This document shows, in pieces, positions 41,099-51,237 of a DNA stretch of 64,000 nt. Below the pieces are notes generated by a model that searched no databases, was not told the DNA's origin, and saw only the letters and a program-made list of their open reading frames with translations. The DNA is taken from positions 1 through 64,000 of IMG/VR virus record IMGVR_UViG_3300049629_001293; one strand, given 5' to 3'. Within the stretch, counting starts at the first letter, position 1. Each line of letters starts with the position of its first letter. A program made the translations under genes and the position numbers. This DNA is from a virus.

Positions 41099-41146
41099 AC
41101 GCTTGTAGCGATCGCATTCCCTACACTTCCCAGTAAGATAGCTCCA

Positions 41147-44100
41147 CTAATTACGGGAGAGATTAACCATTTGCTGAATAACATTTTCTAATCTTGGCTC
41201 CACTTGTTTCTTAATTGATTCCCCCACTTTTTGATCGCCGTTTACGGTAATTGGGATATTTATTGTTGGAGAGATTGTCGTCTGCCCTTTCTCTGTGGCT
41301 TGTTGCAACGCCCGTAAGAAGTCTGGGGGAATACTAGGGGATAAAACGGGAGACAGGGCAGAGGGAAGTTTGAGAGGATCTGTTAATTGAGGAGAAGGTG
41401 CTGATCCCCCTCCAAGTCCGCCAGTGAGTTTGTAGATTTCAGAAGATGCGCTACCTGTTGCACCAGAGAACTCCCCATCCCCTCTTATGCTCCGCATTGT
41501 TCCCTCTGCGGACATCCCTCCTGGCAATCTTCTGCTCCCTTTTAATCCACTTTCTCTGAGGGCTTGCTCTCCCGTCGCTGCGGCTCGACCCGTTAGATCG
41601 CTTACACTGTCCACTCCAAAACCATCAAGCACGCTGGCAGTAATATCTGTAAAACGCTGCCGTTTTAATGATCTGTTACTGGTGTTGTTGGCCAAGTCTA
41701 CCTGTGCCGAGCGAATAGCCCCTTGACTACGGAATTCCAACGCTTCTCTCTGGAGTTTGAAAACTTTTGACTGGTTAATGTCTTGTCTCCGTAATAAATC
41801 CAAGTTTTGCTCTTGGTAGCCAACGTTCTCTCCTGCTATATCTGCCGCTGTTTGCAGGTCGTCTAACTCTTCTGGGGTTGTTCTAGGATCTTTCTTGGCT
41901 GATTTAAGAGCATTATCAGCTTTTCTTTTTTCAACTTTCGCATCATTCAACGCCCTTCTAGCAGCTAGTTTGTCCCGTTCTATTTCAATATCTTTCATTA
42001 ATTGTTGGGATATCAGGCTTTGTCTATCAAATTCAGCTTGTTGCATAGCTGATTTTAATTTAATAGCCGAGATTAATTCAGCGAGTTGTTTTTTCTTCCG
42101 TTCAGAGCGTTCTCCTTGGACTAAAGCATCTAATTCCCCTGAGTAAAAGCTACTAGCCGCGTCAAACACCCCTTTTTGTGCGTCCTGTAATTCCGAACGC
42201 ATTTGAAGGGCTTTATTGAGAATATCGAATTTCCGACTCTGATTATCTAGTTCGTTATTCTGGCGTTTAATAGTGTTCTCATAGGCCTGTGCTTCCTTGT
42301 TTAACCCTGCTTCGTATTTCCTTACGATTGCATCAATCAACTGCCCCTGAGCCTCAACCAACTGCAACTGGAGCTTAATTTTCTCGCTAGCATCCGTCTC
42401 TAAACTAATTTTGGTTTGTAATGTTCTAATGGCTTGCTGTGCTATTGTTAGATCATATTCTTCCCCGAAAATCTTCCCTTGGTTTAGCAGGGTTTTTAAG
42501 GCAATTATTTCCTTAGTATTCTTAATCTCGGTTTCGGCAATCTCTAATGCTGCCCAGGCTTCTCGTTCTTCCCTGGTAGCTTCCTCTAGGGACAGCCTTA
42601 ATTTGGCTTGCTTATTGACATCTTTTTCTCGGCTAAGTTGAAATTCCAACTCCTGAACTTTATCGGTAGCACTTGAAGCCCCTTCTAGCTCCCTGAGTGC
42701 GTTACCACTACTAATCTGCTTTTCTATGCTTAATAATTGAGCATCATTCTCTTTGGCGATGTTCCCTAAAACGGTTTGAGTGTGGGCATCCCAGGCTTCC
42801 TTCTCGGTTTTCAACATCCCCAGGGATTGTTGGAGTTGTTCTTGTCTTAGCTTTCTGATTTCAGTTTGTCTATTAGCCTCTAGTCGTGGGTCTGAGAGTG
42901 CGGGTTGAGCTTTTTTTGCCTCTAGTTTTTTAAATGTGTTATTGTATTCAGACTCAAGAGTTTTGAGGTTGTTTTTAATATTTTCCTCGTCAACTAAGTT
43001 CCGATCACCTCCAAATTCATTAAACGACCTCTGAACTTCATTTTGTCTAATTAATTCAGCTTCTTTAACTAAATCAACAGTTTTTTTAAGTTGTTTTTCT
43101 AGTGTAGAAAGTTCTTGGTCGTAGCCATCCTTGATTGTTTTTTGACGCTGAACCTGGAGTTTTCCGATTTCGGCGTTGACAGCTTCTCGACCTTCTTTGT
43201 CAGTATCCGCTAACTTCTTTAATTTGTTCTGTTGTTGCCTGATTTGTTCATCTAACCCCTTGATTTGTAATTGTGATTTTTGGCTATTGTAGTTTTCCTC
43301 CGTGGATAGTCCTTGAGCAAGATATCCCTCGATGATTGACTGTTGCTCCTGAAAGTTTTTAACCAGTTCCTCGTTTCGTTTAGATCGTTCCTCTGCAATG
43401 GCTTTAGTGATATCCGATTCTATTTTCTTAATTTCTTCCCCTGCTTTTCGGACTGCTTCAAGATTTCCAAAGGATTGTTGTTCAGACTGAATCCGTTGTT
43501 GTGCTGCCTTGCGTTCCTCTAATTCCTTAATTGTTAGTTCGGTGGTTAATCTCTCTGATTCTCTAATTCCTATCTCCCCATTCTTTTGTTGAGACTCTAT
43601 TTCGGCTTTTTGTTTTGCGATAGTATCGGATCGCTTTTTGCTTTCCTGCTCAATGACTTTAGTAATTGTTTCCTGTGCTTTGCGTTGAACCTCTTGATCT
43701 AACCTTGTATCATGGGCTAATTGACGGAGTTTGCTAGTAACATCCCTATCAATCGTTTGCCCCATTTCTAATAGAGCCATGTTAAACTCAATAACCTCGG
43801 ACGCTTTTTTCTTGAATACCTCCTGATCTCCAGATGGTTTTAGAATTGCATCCATAGCTTCATTTGCTTTTTTCTTTAACTGTTCTAACGCTGTTCCTAA
43901 TACCGTTAAATCTTTTGGGGCAATAACCACGTTAGAGGAGGCTTGGGCTAATGCCGTTTTTAACTTTTCTAACTCGCCTATTTGAGATTGAATATTAGAC
44001 TTGTTAGCATCCCCTTTAACCGTTCTTTCTTGTTCTTTTAATGCAGCTATCTGATCCTCGATAAGTCCAATTCTTAGCCGTGCCTGTGTTTGCAATTGCC

Positions 44101-46192
44101 GATTTTTCCTGTATTCTCCATCCGTTAATCTAATACCTAATTTATCAGCTTCCTGTTGCTTTTTCTGAGCCACAGACAGTTTCTCAAGGGATTCAATAGC
44201 CAAATCCCCGTATTCCTCTGTTCGGGTTGCTAGTTCGGTTGTTGCCTTCGTAGAATCGTTTAAGGATTGACTATAAAGAACGAGTCCAACCCCTCCCAAA
44301 ACCGCAGCCACAGCCAATAAAGGTGCTAATAGTGCTGCGGTTGATAGTACCAATCCTTTTATTGCAACACCCAATCCTCCGACCGTCAAAGTCCCCGCAG
44401 CCGCAGCCGATGACAATCCCAACAATGAACTCGCGGCACTCCCAGCACTTGCAGCCATCCCAGCCAAACCAAGGGAACTTAATACCCCCGACAAAACAAA
44501 AAATGCCGTGGTGGCACTACTTACAACACCAGCCAATTGAATTTTAATGAAGGACAATATCGCAGGGATTAATTGGGCGCGGAAGGCGATCGCTAAACCA
44601 GTAACAACAACTGTTGAGGTAATTAAAGCGGACTGCCACGATCCAACCAGAATGTTGATAACCTCACCCAAACCCCCTGCAACCCCTCCGAGAACCTCCA
44701 TCAAGGCTTTATTCTGAAGAATAAATGTGTCAATTGCCTTAAACGCAGCAAAGGCGACAACCGCAACCCCGACACTCTTGAGGACATTCCCCAGTGCGGC
44801 GGTTGCAGCCGTGATTAGGGTCACAGATCCGGGTATCAGTCGGAGATTGGCGAATAATCGCGCCGCTCCTGTTGCACTAAAAACAGAAGCTCCCCCTAAA
44901 CTTGTGAATGCTGCTGCCAATCCCCACGCGTTCCTTGCTAATAACAGCAGTAGCTGTCCCACGCCCGGAAGGAGAATATTCCCCAAAACCCCGAAAGCGG
45001 AGGTAAGTAACTTGACCCCAAAAACGAGAGATTTAACCTGTAGAGCAACTACTAAAAACCCACCAGCTAGAGGTGCTATAGCCCCTGACAAAGCCGAAAA
45101 TAGATTCAGTGCTGGACGCAATACCGCCATTGTGAATCCCAGCCCTTGATTCAGTGCCTCCAATGCGTTCGCCAGAGAGGTAAACAAGAATAGGGGGACA
45201 TCTTTAAAAACCGTCACTACATCCCCCAAGACGGTTTTAAAAATAGATTGAAAAGCTAGACCCGCGCGAAGGATCTGATCTGTAACCTTCCCTGATTCAC
45301 CCACCAACATCTCAAGGTTCGTTTGTAAAAACTTATAGACTTCGTTTAGGGATTGAGTCAAAGGTGCTAATAGTTTTTCCCCCGATCTTTGTCCTATTAA
45401 TTCAAACATTTCTTGAATGTTTGACGTTACTCCAGAAAAACTCTGTGCGGCTAATTTATTTCCAGCCCTAAACGCAGACAATCGTGTGGTTAATTCCTGA
45501 ACTAAAGTCCCTTGAGCCTTCCACTTGGCAACCATCGTGTTAGTTATTCCTAACGATTTAGCCAAGATAGAATTCATGTCAATTGTTCCTAGGAAAATTG
45601 ATTGAATCTCTTGTCTACTTTGATATAAAGGAACCTGTAATGTCCCCAAAGCAGCTGCAAAGTCAATGGTTAGACTCCGTGCATCGCTTAGGGTAGCCCC
45701 GATAGGTGTAGCTCCTTGTGCGACCTGTTGAAATATTGGGATTAATTCCTTTGACGTGACCCCAACTAGATCAATAGAATCAATCCTTAACTGTCTAATC
45801 TGATCATTTATAGGTTGATTGAGAGCTAAGATAGCCTGGGTGGGATCTTTAATCTCAAACCCATTACTAATAATTTTTGAAGTTGCTGCCATCGTTGATG
45901 CGACCGATAGCAACTGCCCTTGTAGTTCGACAGTTTGTCCAATCAACAATTTAAACGGGCCGTTAGAAACCAACCCTCGAAGCGTTGACATCCCCTGCCC
46001 AAAGAATCCAATAACTGAGGTCGTCTGAACAATTGAGCTTGTCACTCCCCCAAAAGATTCACGGAATAAATCAAAAACCTGCAAAGGCTGACGCAGACCG
46101 AGGAGGCTTTCCCCTAGATCCCTGATTACATCGACAGCCTGGCTGGCGTTTGCTGTAATCGTAATAGTAGTCCCGCCAAATCCTGCCACCAT
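41147..46192 (-). CDS. tail tape measure protein
   Basis: 1681 aa, the longest protein in the window. N-terminal helical region, then several long hydrophobic stretches (about 330-640), then about 700 residues of coiled coil rich in Gln, Glu and Lys, and a Gly/Pro C-terminal part. Size, hydrophobic patches and coiled coils fit a tape measure, whose length sets tail length and which is ejected into the cell. By the usual ratio of about 1.5 angstrom per residue the tail would be near 250 nm, implying a siphovirus-type (or contractile) long tail. Confidence 0.88.
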   Translation of the reverse strand: MVAGFGGTTITITANASQAVDVIRDLGESLLGLRQPLQVFDLFRESFGGVTSSIVQTTSVIGFFGQGMSTLRGLVSNGPFKLLIGQTVELQGQLLSVASTMAATSKIISNGFEIKDPTQAILALNQPINDQIRQLRIDSIDLVGVTSKELIPIFQQVAQGATPIGATLSDARSLTIDFAAALGTLQVPLYQSRQEIQSIFLGTIDMNSILAKSLGITNTMVAKWKAQGTLVQELTTRLSAFRAGNKLAAQSFSGVTSNIQEMFELIGQRSGEKLLAPLTQSLNEVYKFLQTNLEMLVGESGKVTDQILRAGLAFQSIFKTVLGDVVTVFKDVPLFLFTSLANALEALNQGLGFTMAVLRPALNLFSALSGAIAPLAGGFLVVALQVKSLVFGVKLLTSAFGVLGNILLPGVGQLLLLLARNAWGLAAAFTSLGGASVFSATGAARLFANLRLIPGSVTLITAATAALGNVLKSVGVAVVAFAAFKAIDTFILQNKALMEVLGGVAGGLGEVINILVGSWQSALITSTVVVTGLAIAFRAQLIPAILSFIKIQLAGVVSSATTAFFVLSGVLSSLGLAGMAASAGSAASSLLGLSSAAAAGTLTVGGLGVAIKGLVLSTAALLAPLLAVAAVLGGVGLVLYSQSLNDSTKATTELATRTEEYGDLAIESLEKLSVAQKKQQEADKLGIRLTDGEYRKNRQLQTQARLRIGLIEDQIAALKEQERTVKGDANKSNIQSQIGELEKLKTALAQASSNVVIAPKDLTVLGTALEQLKKKANEAMDAILKPSGDQEVFKKKASEVIEFNMALLEMGQTIDRDVTSKLRQLAHDTRLDQEVQRKAQETITKVIEQESKKRSDTIAKQKAEIESQQKNGEIGIRESERLTTELTIKELEERKAAQQRIQSEQQSFGNLEAVRKAGEEIKKIESDITKAIAEERSKRNEELVKNFQEQQSIIEGYLAQGLSTEENYNSQKSQLQIKGLDEQIRQQQNKLKKLADTDKEGREAVNAEIGKLQVQRQKTIKDGYDQELSTLEKQLKKTVDLVKEAELIRQNEVQRSFNEFGGDRNLVDEENIKNNLKTLESEYNNTFKKLEAKKAQPALSDPRLEANRQTEIRKLRQEQLQQSLGMLKTEKEAWDAHTQTVLGNIAKENDAQLLSIEKQISSGNALRELEGASSATDKVQELEFQLSREKDVNKQAKLRLSLEEATREEREAWAALEIAETEIKNTKEIIALKTLLNQGKIFGEEYDLTIAQQAIRTLQTKISLETDASEKIKLQLQLVEAQGQLIDAIVRKYEAGLNKEAQAYENTIKRQNNELDNQSRKFDILNKALQMRSELQDAQKGVFDAASSFYSGELDALVQGERSERKKKQLAELISAIKLKSAMQQAEFDRQSLISQQLMKDIEIERDKLAARRALNDAKVEKRKADNALKSAKKDPRTTPEELDDLQTAADIAGENVGYQEQNLDLLRRQDINQSKVFKLQREALEFRSQGAIRSAQVDLANNTSNRSLKRQRFTDITASVLDGFGVDSVSDLTGRAAATGEQALRESGLKGSRRLPGGMSAEGTMRSIRGDGEFSGATGSASSEIYKLTGGLGGGSAPSPQLTDPLKLPSALSPVLSPSIPPDFLRALQQATEKGQTTISPTINIPITVNGDQKVGESIKKQVEPRLENVIQQMVNLSRN

Positions 46193-46282
46193 CTAAAAAT
46201 CCCCCTTTTCCTTGCTATGATTAAGAGACAGTTTTAATTAAATACTACGCATTGGTTTAATTGCATTGGTTTAATTGAATTG

Positions 46283-46322
46283 TAACAATAAAACCCCAAG
46301 AATACCTGGGGCTTTATTGTTC
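46283..46322. terminator. hairpin between tail-assembly and tape-measure genes
   Basis: AACAATAAAACCCCA / TGGGGCTTTATTGTT stem with A/T-rich flanks. On the - strand it could partly terminate before the tape measure. A GCATTGGTTTAATT pair stands in tandem beside it (about 46250-46276). Confidence 0.6.
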
Positions 46323-46341
46323 TCCCTACTTGTTAGGGAAA

Positions 46342-46866
46342 TTAATTGATTGGAAACGAAGACATCTCAGCGTTTAATTGCTCTATCTGCTGTTTGATTT
46401 CCCGAAACCGTGATTCATTCAAGGACGAGGCGTTATGGACATTCCCCTTAACAGACACTTGAATCCCCCCTAATAGTAAAGCAATCTTCTGATCTCCAAA
46501 TTGCTTCCCAATCTGGTCTGCGGCTTGTTTCAATAGGGCAATCTTTTCTAGGATTTCAGTGGAGGATCTTTCTTCTGAAGGGAGAGCTTCAACTGCGGCA
46601 ATCCGTTTGTCAATAACCGCCACTACTAATTTTGCCACAAAATCGACAATTTGATAGGTGTCAATCAATGGGTAAACATATCCCTCTGAGGAGTAGAAGA
46701 AATGTTCGGGGATTGAGGGACAGACAGCTTTTAAGGTGTTGCTAATTTTATTAAGCGACTCCGCGCTAGTGAATCCATCTTTTGTGCCTTCTATAGCCCA
46801 ATTCAACATAAAATCCACAGGTTTTTCCAGGGGATACTCAACACCGTCCAATACAATAGAAGCCAT
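46342..46866 (-). CDS. putative tail assembly chaperone
   Basis: 174 aa immediately upstream of the tape measure, the standard place for tail chaperones. Short beta start (ASIVLDGVEYPLEKPVDFML), then a helical body. No frameshift site was identified that would give the usual longer product. Call rests on position and size. Confidence 0.5.
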   Translation of the reverse strand: MASIVLDGVEYPLEKPVDFMLNWAIEGTKDGFTSAESLNKISNTLKAVCPSIPEHFFYSSEGYVYPLIDTYQIVDFVAKLVVAVIDKRIAAVEALPSEERSSTEILEKIALLKQAADQIGKQFGDQKIALLLGGIQVSVKGNVHNASSLNESRFREIKQQIEQLNAEMSSFPIN

Positions 46867-46989
46867 ACATTTTAATCCTATAATTTCTTAACTATTCTAT
46901 CAAAAAATTAGTATTATTGGAAAATTCAAACAATTCACCAGAGAGGATGTGAAATTAGTGGGGCGTTTATTCTGATTGACCTATTAATT

Positions 46990-48549
46990 TCAGTTCCCTT
47001 GCCTAACTACAGAATAGATAAAATCAAACATTTCTGGATCGTTCTTAGCTAGGTAAATAGGGTTCCTGTGCATTAATTCTAATCCCATTGATAAAACCTC
47101 TGTATTATACATATTACTCCCGTACACTTTCCCCATGTAAGGATGTATCCATTTATCAACCTTGGTAACTTCGTAATCTTCGTAATTAAGTGGATGTACA
47201 TCTTTTAATTTTACTATCTCCTCTCCGGCAGTTCTTCTATTATAAAAATTAAGCACCTCTTTGTGTATTAAAGGGGAACGATCCTCTATCCAATGCCCAG
47301 CTTCATGTATTAATGTTGCTTTCTCCGTGGTTCCCATGTCAATAGTCCCCGTTGGCCAGCAACAGCTTCTTTGTCCTTGTTTTATTTCACGGATAGACAA
47401 TGTACTGGTTAACCCTGGAATTTCAATCATTCGAGAAAGTTCTTCTATCCCATCCTGATATTCTTTTTTTCTCTTTTTATCTAAAACTGTATTGTTAGTA
47501 TTGATTTTTGTGGGATTATCCACATAGATTAATTTTCTGGCTTCTTGAAGAATTGCCTTAATTCTTTCGTTCGTCTTGGCTCCAGTGTAGTATTCAATGT
47601 TTTCATTTGTTAAAAATTGAGCTATAACCTTTTTAGGTAAAAATCGGGGTACGGGAGGGGAATTGTTTAAGTCTTCCTGTAATTTTAATAACTGCGCTCT
47701 TTTCCCTTGTGCTTCGATCATCAATGCGTCTCGTCTTCCCTTCCGTTGTTCCAATAAAATATCTAATTCTGCATCTTTAGCCTCTTTCTCCTTTCTTTCT
47801 TTCTCCCATTTCGCTCTAATCTGATCTGCTTTTATTCTAAGTTGTTCTGATATTGTTCTGAACTTCTCATCTACCTCATTAGCTTTTTTGAGACGTTCTT
47901 GTTCCTCTAGCATTACCTGTTTCTGTTTTTCTGATTTCTTTACTTCATATTCTTTCCTTTTTCTTTGTACTTCCTCCCAGTCCTTTATTAACAAGGGTTC
48001 TGTTATTTTCTTGAGTTCATCAGCTTTTTTAAGAAATTCTTTTTCTTCTTCGGGTAAAATACCTGGTTTCGTTGATCGTCTTAAATATTTTGCTCGTAAT
48101 TCGTTTAATTTAAAAAGCCTTTCCTGAGAAAAATCGTCCTGAGCATTGGCTCTGCAACTTTTCTTGATATTGATACAAATACTTCCACAATTATAGGAAG
48201 TTGGCTTTACACACTGGGCTTTCTCCCTTTTCGCTCCCCCTGCATCAATTCGGTAAGAATAACCTGCTGAGAAGTCTTCCCAATTCTTTAAATCAACACC
48301 CCGACTATCAATTCTAGGGGTGAATGGTTTATAAACAACCGACTTCCTGTTTATCTCAAAGGAAAACACACGAGATCTGGTTAAGTCCTTAAACCGCCCT
48401 GTTATCTTTTCATTCTCCAGGGTTCCAGGATCGAAATCTAGCACAATGACCGGAGCATTATAGGCAAATGACATTGACAGAATTTGACCTATTGCCAATC
48501 TCATCTGAGCTTCGGAAGGTGCCATGTTAGGGGCAAAAGATTGAACCAT
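46990..48549 (-). CDS. modular virion effector: shared N-module, Cys module, HExxH metallopeptidase
   Basis: 519 aa. Residues 9-110 are the shared N-module (APSEAQM, SFAYNAPVIVLDF, GRFKDLTRSRVFSF, then IDS, WEDFSAGYSYRIDA). The Cys module follows (C-x7-C-x3-C-x6-C with YNCGSICIN), then a long coiled coil. The C-terminal zincin has LIHEAGHWIE (zinc-binding HEAGH, 415-419) and a downstream EVLSMGLE likely to give the third ligand. Its last 110 residues align with the products at 48859 and 50022. Probably an injected protease; target unknown. Confidence 0.8.
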   Translation of the reverse strand: MVQSFAPNMAPSEAQMRLAIGQILSMSFAYNAPVIVLDFDPGTLENEKITGRFKDLTRSRVFSFEINRKSVVYKPFTPRIDSRGVDLKNWEDFSAGYSYRIDAGGAKREKAQCVKPTSYNCGSICINIKKSCRANAQDDFSQERLFKLNELRAKYLRRSTKPGILPEEEKEFLKKADELKKITEPLLIKDWEEVQRKRKEYEVKKSEKQKQVMLEEQERLKKANEVDEKFRTISEQLRIKADQIRAKWEKERKEKEAKDAELDILLEQRKGRRDALMIEAQGKRAQLLKLQEDLNNSPPVPRFLPKKVIAQFLTNENIEYYTGAKTNERIKAILQEARKLIYVDNPTKINTNNTVLDKKRKKEYQDGIEELSRMIEIPGLTSTLSIREIKQGQRSCCWPTGTIDMGTTEKATLIHEAGHWIEDRSPLIHKEVLNFYNRRTAGEEIVKLKDVHPLNYEDYEVTKVDKWIHPYMGKVYGSNMYNTEVLSMGLELMHRNPIYLAKNDPEMFDFIYSVVRQGN

Positions 48550-48557
48550 GATTCTAC

Positions 48558-48857
48558 TTAATAAACAATTTCAGACTCATCAACCACTTTCCCGTTAATT
48601 ACCAAAGGAGGAGGAGCAATAGGTTGATCCATCACTGTCCCGTCAAAAGTCTTCGCCAGTTCTGTTGCAATCAACCAATCGGGGTCGGGAGTTGCAGGGG
48701 AATTAAGCCAGAAGAAAGGCGAGTCAGGGTCTATGGCTGCCAATTTCTCCATTGCTAATACATTGTTCAGGATCGAGGCATAATGGGGCGTTGAGGATGT
48801 CCAAACTCCATTCTCAATAACTGCCACTACACCGTTGATTTTGACGCGATAAGCCAT
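48558..48857 (-). CDS. small virion-region protein
   Basis: 99 aa between two metallopeptidase effectors, 1 base from one and 8 from the other. Beta start (YRVKINGVVAVIENGVWTSS), then a Pro-rich end. No Cys or N-module. Could be a chaperone, immunity-like partner or minor virion protein; the sequence does not say which. Confidence 0.5.
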   Translation of the reverse strand: MAYRVKINGVVAVIENGVWTSSTPHYASILNNVLAMEKLAAIDPDSPFFWLNSPATPDPDWLIATELAKTFDGTVMDQPIAPPPLVINGKVVDESEIVY

Positions 48858-48858
48858 G

Positions 48859-50025
48859 TTAACCTCTTCTAACTACCGAATAAATAAAATCAAACATATC
48901 GGGGTCTTGTTTAGCGAGTGCGACTGGATTCCTATACATTAATTCTAAACCCATTGAGAGAATTTCCGTTGACTCGTCAGGATAAACTTTTCCCATATAA
49001 GGACGCATCCATTTATCAACCTTTGTTATTTCAGTATCTCTATACGATTTGATTCCGGTTGCGTCTCGCATTTTGACCGCTTTTTCTCCCTTTGTCCTGC
49101 GATTGTAAAATTCTACAACTTCTTTCTTTATTTCTGGGACGGAGTATTCTATCCAGTGACTTAATTCGTGAATAACTGTACCAGGGTCATCATTCCCCAT
49201 TGACACGGTTTTATCTGCATTATTATAATAACTTCTCTTATCTCCCTCTGGCAAGCCTTTGACATTAACCTTACTCGTTAAACCAGGAATTGACACCATT
49301 AAAGACAGTGATTGAATCCCCTCATCCCATCGGGATTTATTCTTTTTATCTTTTACTTTAACATTAAGATTTGTAGGTAAGTTGACTTGAACTAATTTCC
49401 TGACTTCACTTGAAAACCTTTTGAAGTCTTCTGATGCAGCCTCTAATTCTCTTAATTTACCTTCACTTAAAATATCAGCCAATGGCGGATTCGTTTTTAA
49501 TAGTTTATCAATTTCTTTCTTTGTTCTTTTTATTAATTTAGCTAAGTATTTCTCTGGCTTTCCATCGTCAATAGCCTTTATAATAGCACTACCTTTGTGT
49601 TTAGAAGGATCAAATTTAGATATAAAATCCTCTGACATTTTATCTAATCGTCCCCTAACTTCTTTCGCTTCTTCTAATAACCTAACTTTTCTTTGTTCTG
49701 GGGTTTCTGGTTTATTTATTGGTTTCTCTTTAGCAAGCAAGGGAATGTCGGGGGTGAAATCATTGATTGACTTTAAGTTGTCGACACCAGGAGGAATAAT
49801 AGGATTGGATTTAATAGCCTTTTCTTTTGCAGACCTTCTACTAACGGCGGTAACGTAATCAATTCCTATCGCTTTTAGCTTCTCAAGCCTATCCTTTGAC
49901 CTAGAATCATTCGGAACTATCCTGCAATTTTTCTTAACATTAATGCAAGATAGACCACAATTATAGGAAGTAGTCTTTACACATTGAGCTTTCTTTTCCC
50001 TCTTGTCTTCTCTATATTTAATCAT
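48859..50025 (-). CDS. modular effector: Cys module plus HExxH metallopeptidase
   Basis: 388 aa. Begins directly with the Cys module (AQCVKTTSYNCGLSCINVKK), without the N-module. A Lys-rich helical middle and a zincin domain follow: VIHELSHWIE (286-290 as HELSH) and TEILSMGLELMYRNP. Start overlaps the stop of the paralogue at 50022 (ATGA), so the pair is a tandem duplication. Zinc-peptidase activity is expected from the motif. Confidence 0.78.
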   Translation of the reverse strand: MIKYREDKREKKAQCVKTTSYNCGLSCINVKKNCRIVPNDSRSKDRLEKLKAIGIDYVTAVSRRSAKEKAIKSNPIIPPGVDNLKSINDFTPDIPLLAKEKPINKPETPEQRKVRLLEEAKEVRGRLDKMSEDFISKFDPSKHKGSAIIKAIDDGKPEKYLAKLIKRTKKEIDKLLKTNPPLADILSEGKLRELEAASEDFKRFSSEVRKLVQVNLPTNLNVKVKDKKNKSRWDEGIQSLSLMVSIPGLTSKVNVKGLPEGDKRSYYNNADKTVSMGNDDPGTVIHELSHWIEYSVPEIKKEVVEFYNRRTKGEKAVKMRDATGIKSYRDTEITKVDKWMRPYMGKVYPDESTEILSMGLELMYRNPVALAKQDPDMFDFIYSVVRRG

Positions 50026-51122
50026 TTTCTCCTCACAACACTATAAATAAAATCAAACATTTCAGGATCATTCTTGGCTAGATATACCGGATTCCTATAC
50101 ATTAATTCCATCCCCATTGATAATATTTCAGAAGCATTTTTATATTCTTTGCCCATATAAGGATTTAACCATTTATCAACTTTTGTAACCTCATCATCTC
50201 TATAGTTCTTGTTTCCTGTAACTTCGCTCATCTTAACGGTTTTTTCCCCTGCCGTTCGCTTTTCGTAAAAAGATTCAACTTCTTCTCTAATCCCTGGCAC
50301 TTTCTCCTCTAGCCAATGACTCATCTCGTGAACTACAACAGCAGGGTCAGGATTCCCCATATAAACATTATTTGTTTTCGGTTTGTAATAGCTTCTCCCT
50401 TTTCTTTCTGGCGGAGCATTAACTATATTAACTGGAGCATCCAGCCCTGGAATTGAGATCATTTTTTGGAATACCTCAACACCTTTTTGATGGGATCTAG
50501 GATTTCCGGTTTTGACGGATGAATTCAACTTAGTTGGACTATCCACTTCTACCAATTTTCTAGCCTTCTCTAAAAAAGCCTGAGCTTCTTTGTTCGAGGT
50601 ATTAAACACTCTCTCCGCCCTTGCTGATAGCCTCTCAGCCTCTTGTGGGTCTTCTTGCGACAAACCCTTGATTTTCTTACTGTAAAGAAGTTTATTCTTT
50701 TTAAGTTGCCGAACGGGGTTCTCCGATTCAAGTAACGAGGCAGTCCCTTTCTTCGTAACAGATGTTTCGCTAACGCCCTCGTATAATTTCAGCAGTTCCT
50801 CTCGCTTGCTTGCAGCCTCCGCTTTTAGTCGTGCTTTCCTGCGAGCTTGATTGATAATCTTCCTGTCCACTGCCAACTCGGACGCTTCTGTTTTTCTGGC
50901 TTTTTCTACCACGCCAACCAATTCATCGGCCGCGGCTTTTTGCCTTAAAGACCTTGCTGACTTCGATTTTGATTGAGCATAGAATTGAGAGATTTGTTTT
51001 AACCTCTGAAGACGCGATCGCCCAAAAGATTCAGAAGGGACTTGCCGGCAATTTTTAGAGACGTTAATACAGGCGTTGCCACAGTTATAGGATGTTGGCT
51101 TTTCGCATTTGGGCTTCTTCAT
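50022..51122 (-). CDS. modular effector: Cys module plus HExxH metallopeptidase
   Basis: 366 aa. Starts with the Cys module (PKCEKPTSYNCGNACINVSK), a basic coiled coil, then the zincin: VVHEMSHWLEE (HEMSH, 265-269) and SEILSMGMELMYRNP. Ends FDFIYSVVRRK, as in the two paralogues. The missing N-module means it either rides with another protein or is a shortened copy. Confidence 0.78.
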   Translation of the reverse strand: MKKPKCEKPTSYNCGNACINVSKNCRQVPSESFGRSRLQRLKQISQFYAQSKSKSARSLRQKAAADELVGVVEKARKTEASELAVDRKIINQARRKARLKAEAASKREELLKLYEGVSETSVTKKGTASLLESENPVRQLKKNKLLYSKKIKGLSQEDPQEAERLSARAERVFNTSNKEAQAFLEKARKLVEVDSPTKLNSSVKTGNPRSHQKGVEVFQKMISIPGLDAPVNIVNAPPERKGRSYYKPKTNNVYMGNPDPAVVVHEMSHWLEEKVPGIREEVESFYEKRTAGEKTVKMSEVTGNKNYRDDEVTKVDKWLNPYMGKEYKNASEILSMGMELMYRNPVYLAKNDPEMFDFIYSVVRRK

Positions 51123-51237
51123 TTCAGAACATCACCATTAAGTTTATTGGGTTACTTTTTTGTATTGATTTTTCTTCGAGATAAAGCATAATTAATAGTA
51201 GGAATTAACTATGTTTTATTTGGGATTGAGTCGTCGC

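Noticed and set aside
44323-45149. + strand frames inside the tape-measure gene
   Set aside because: Low-complexity antisense readings of a long coding sequence.
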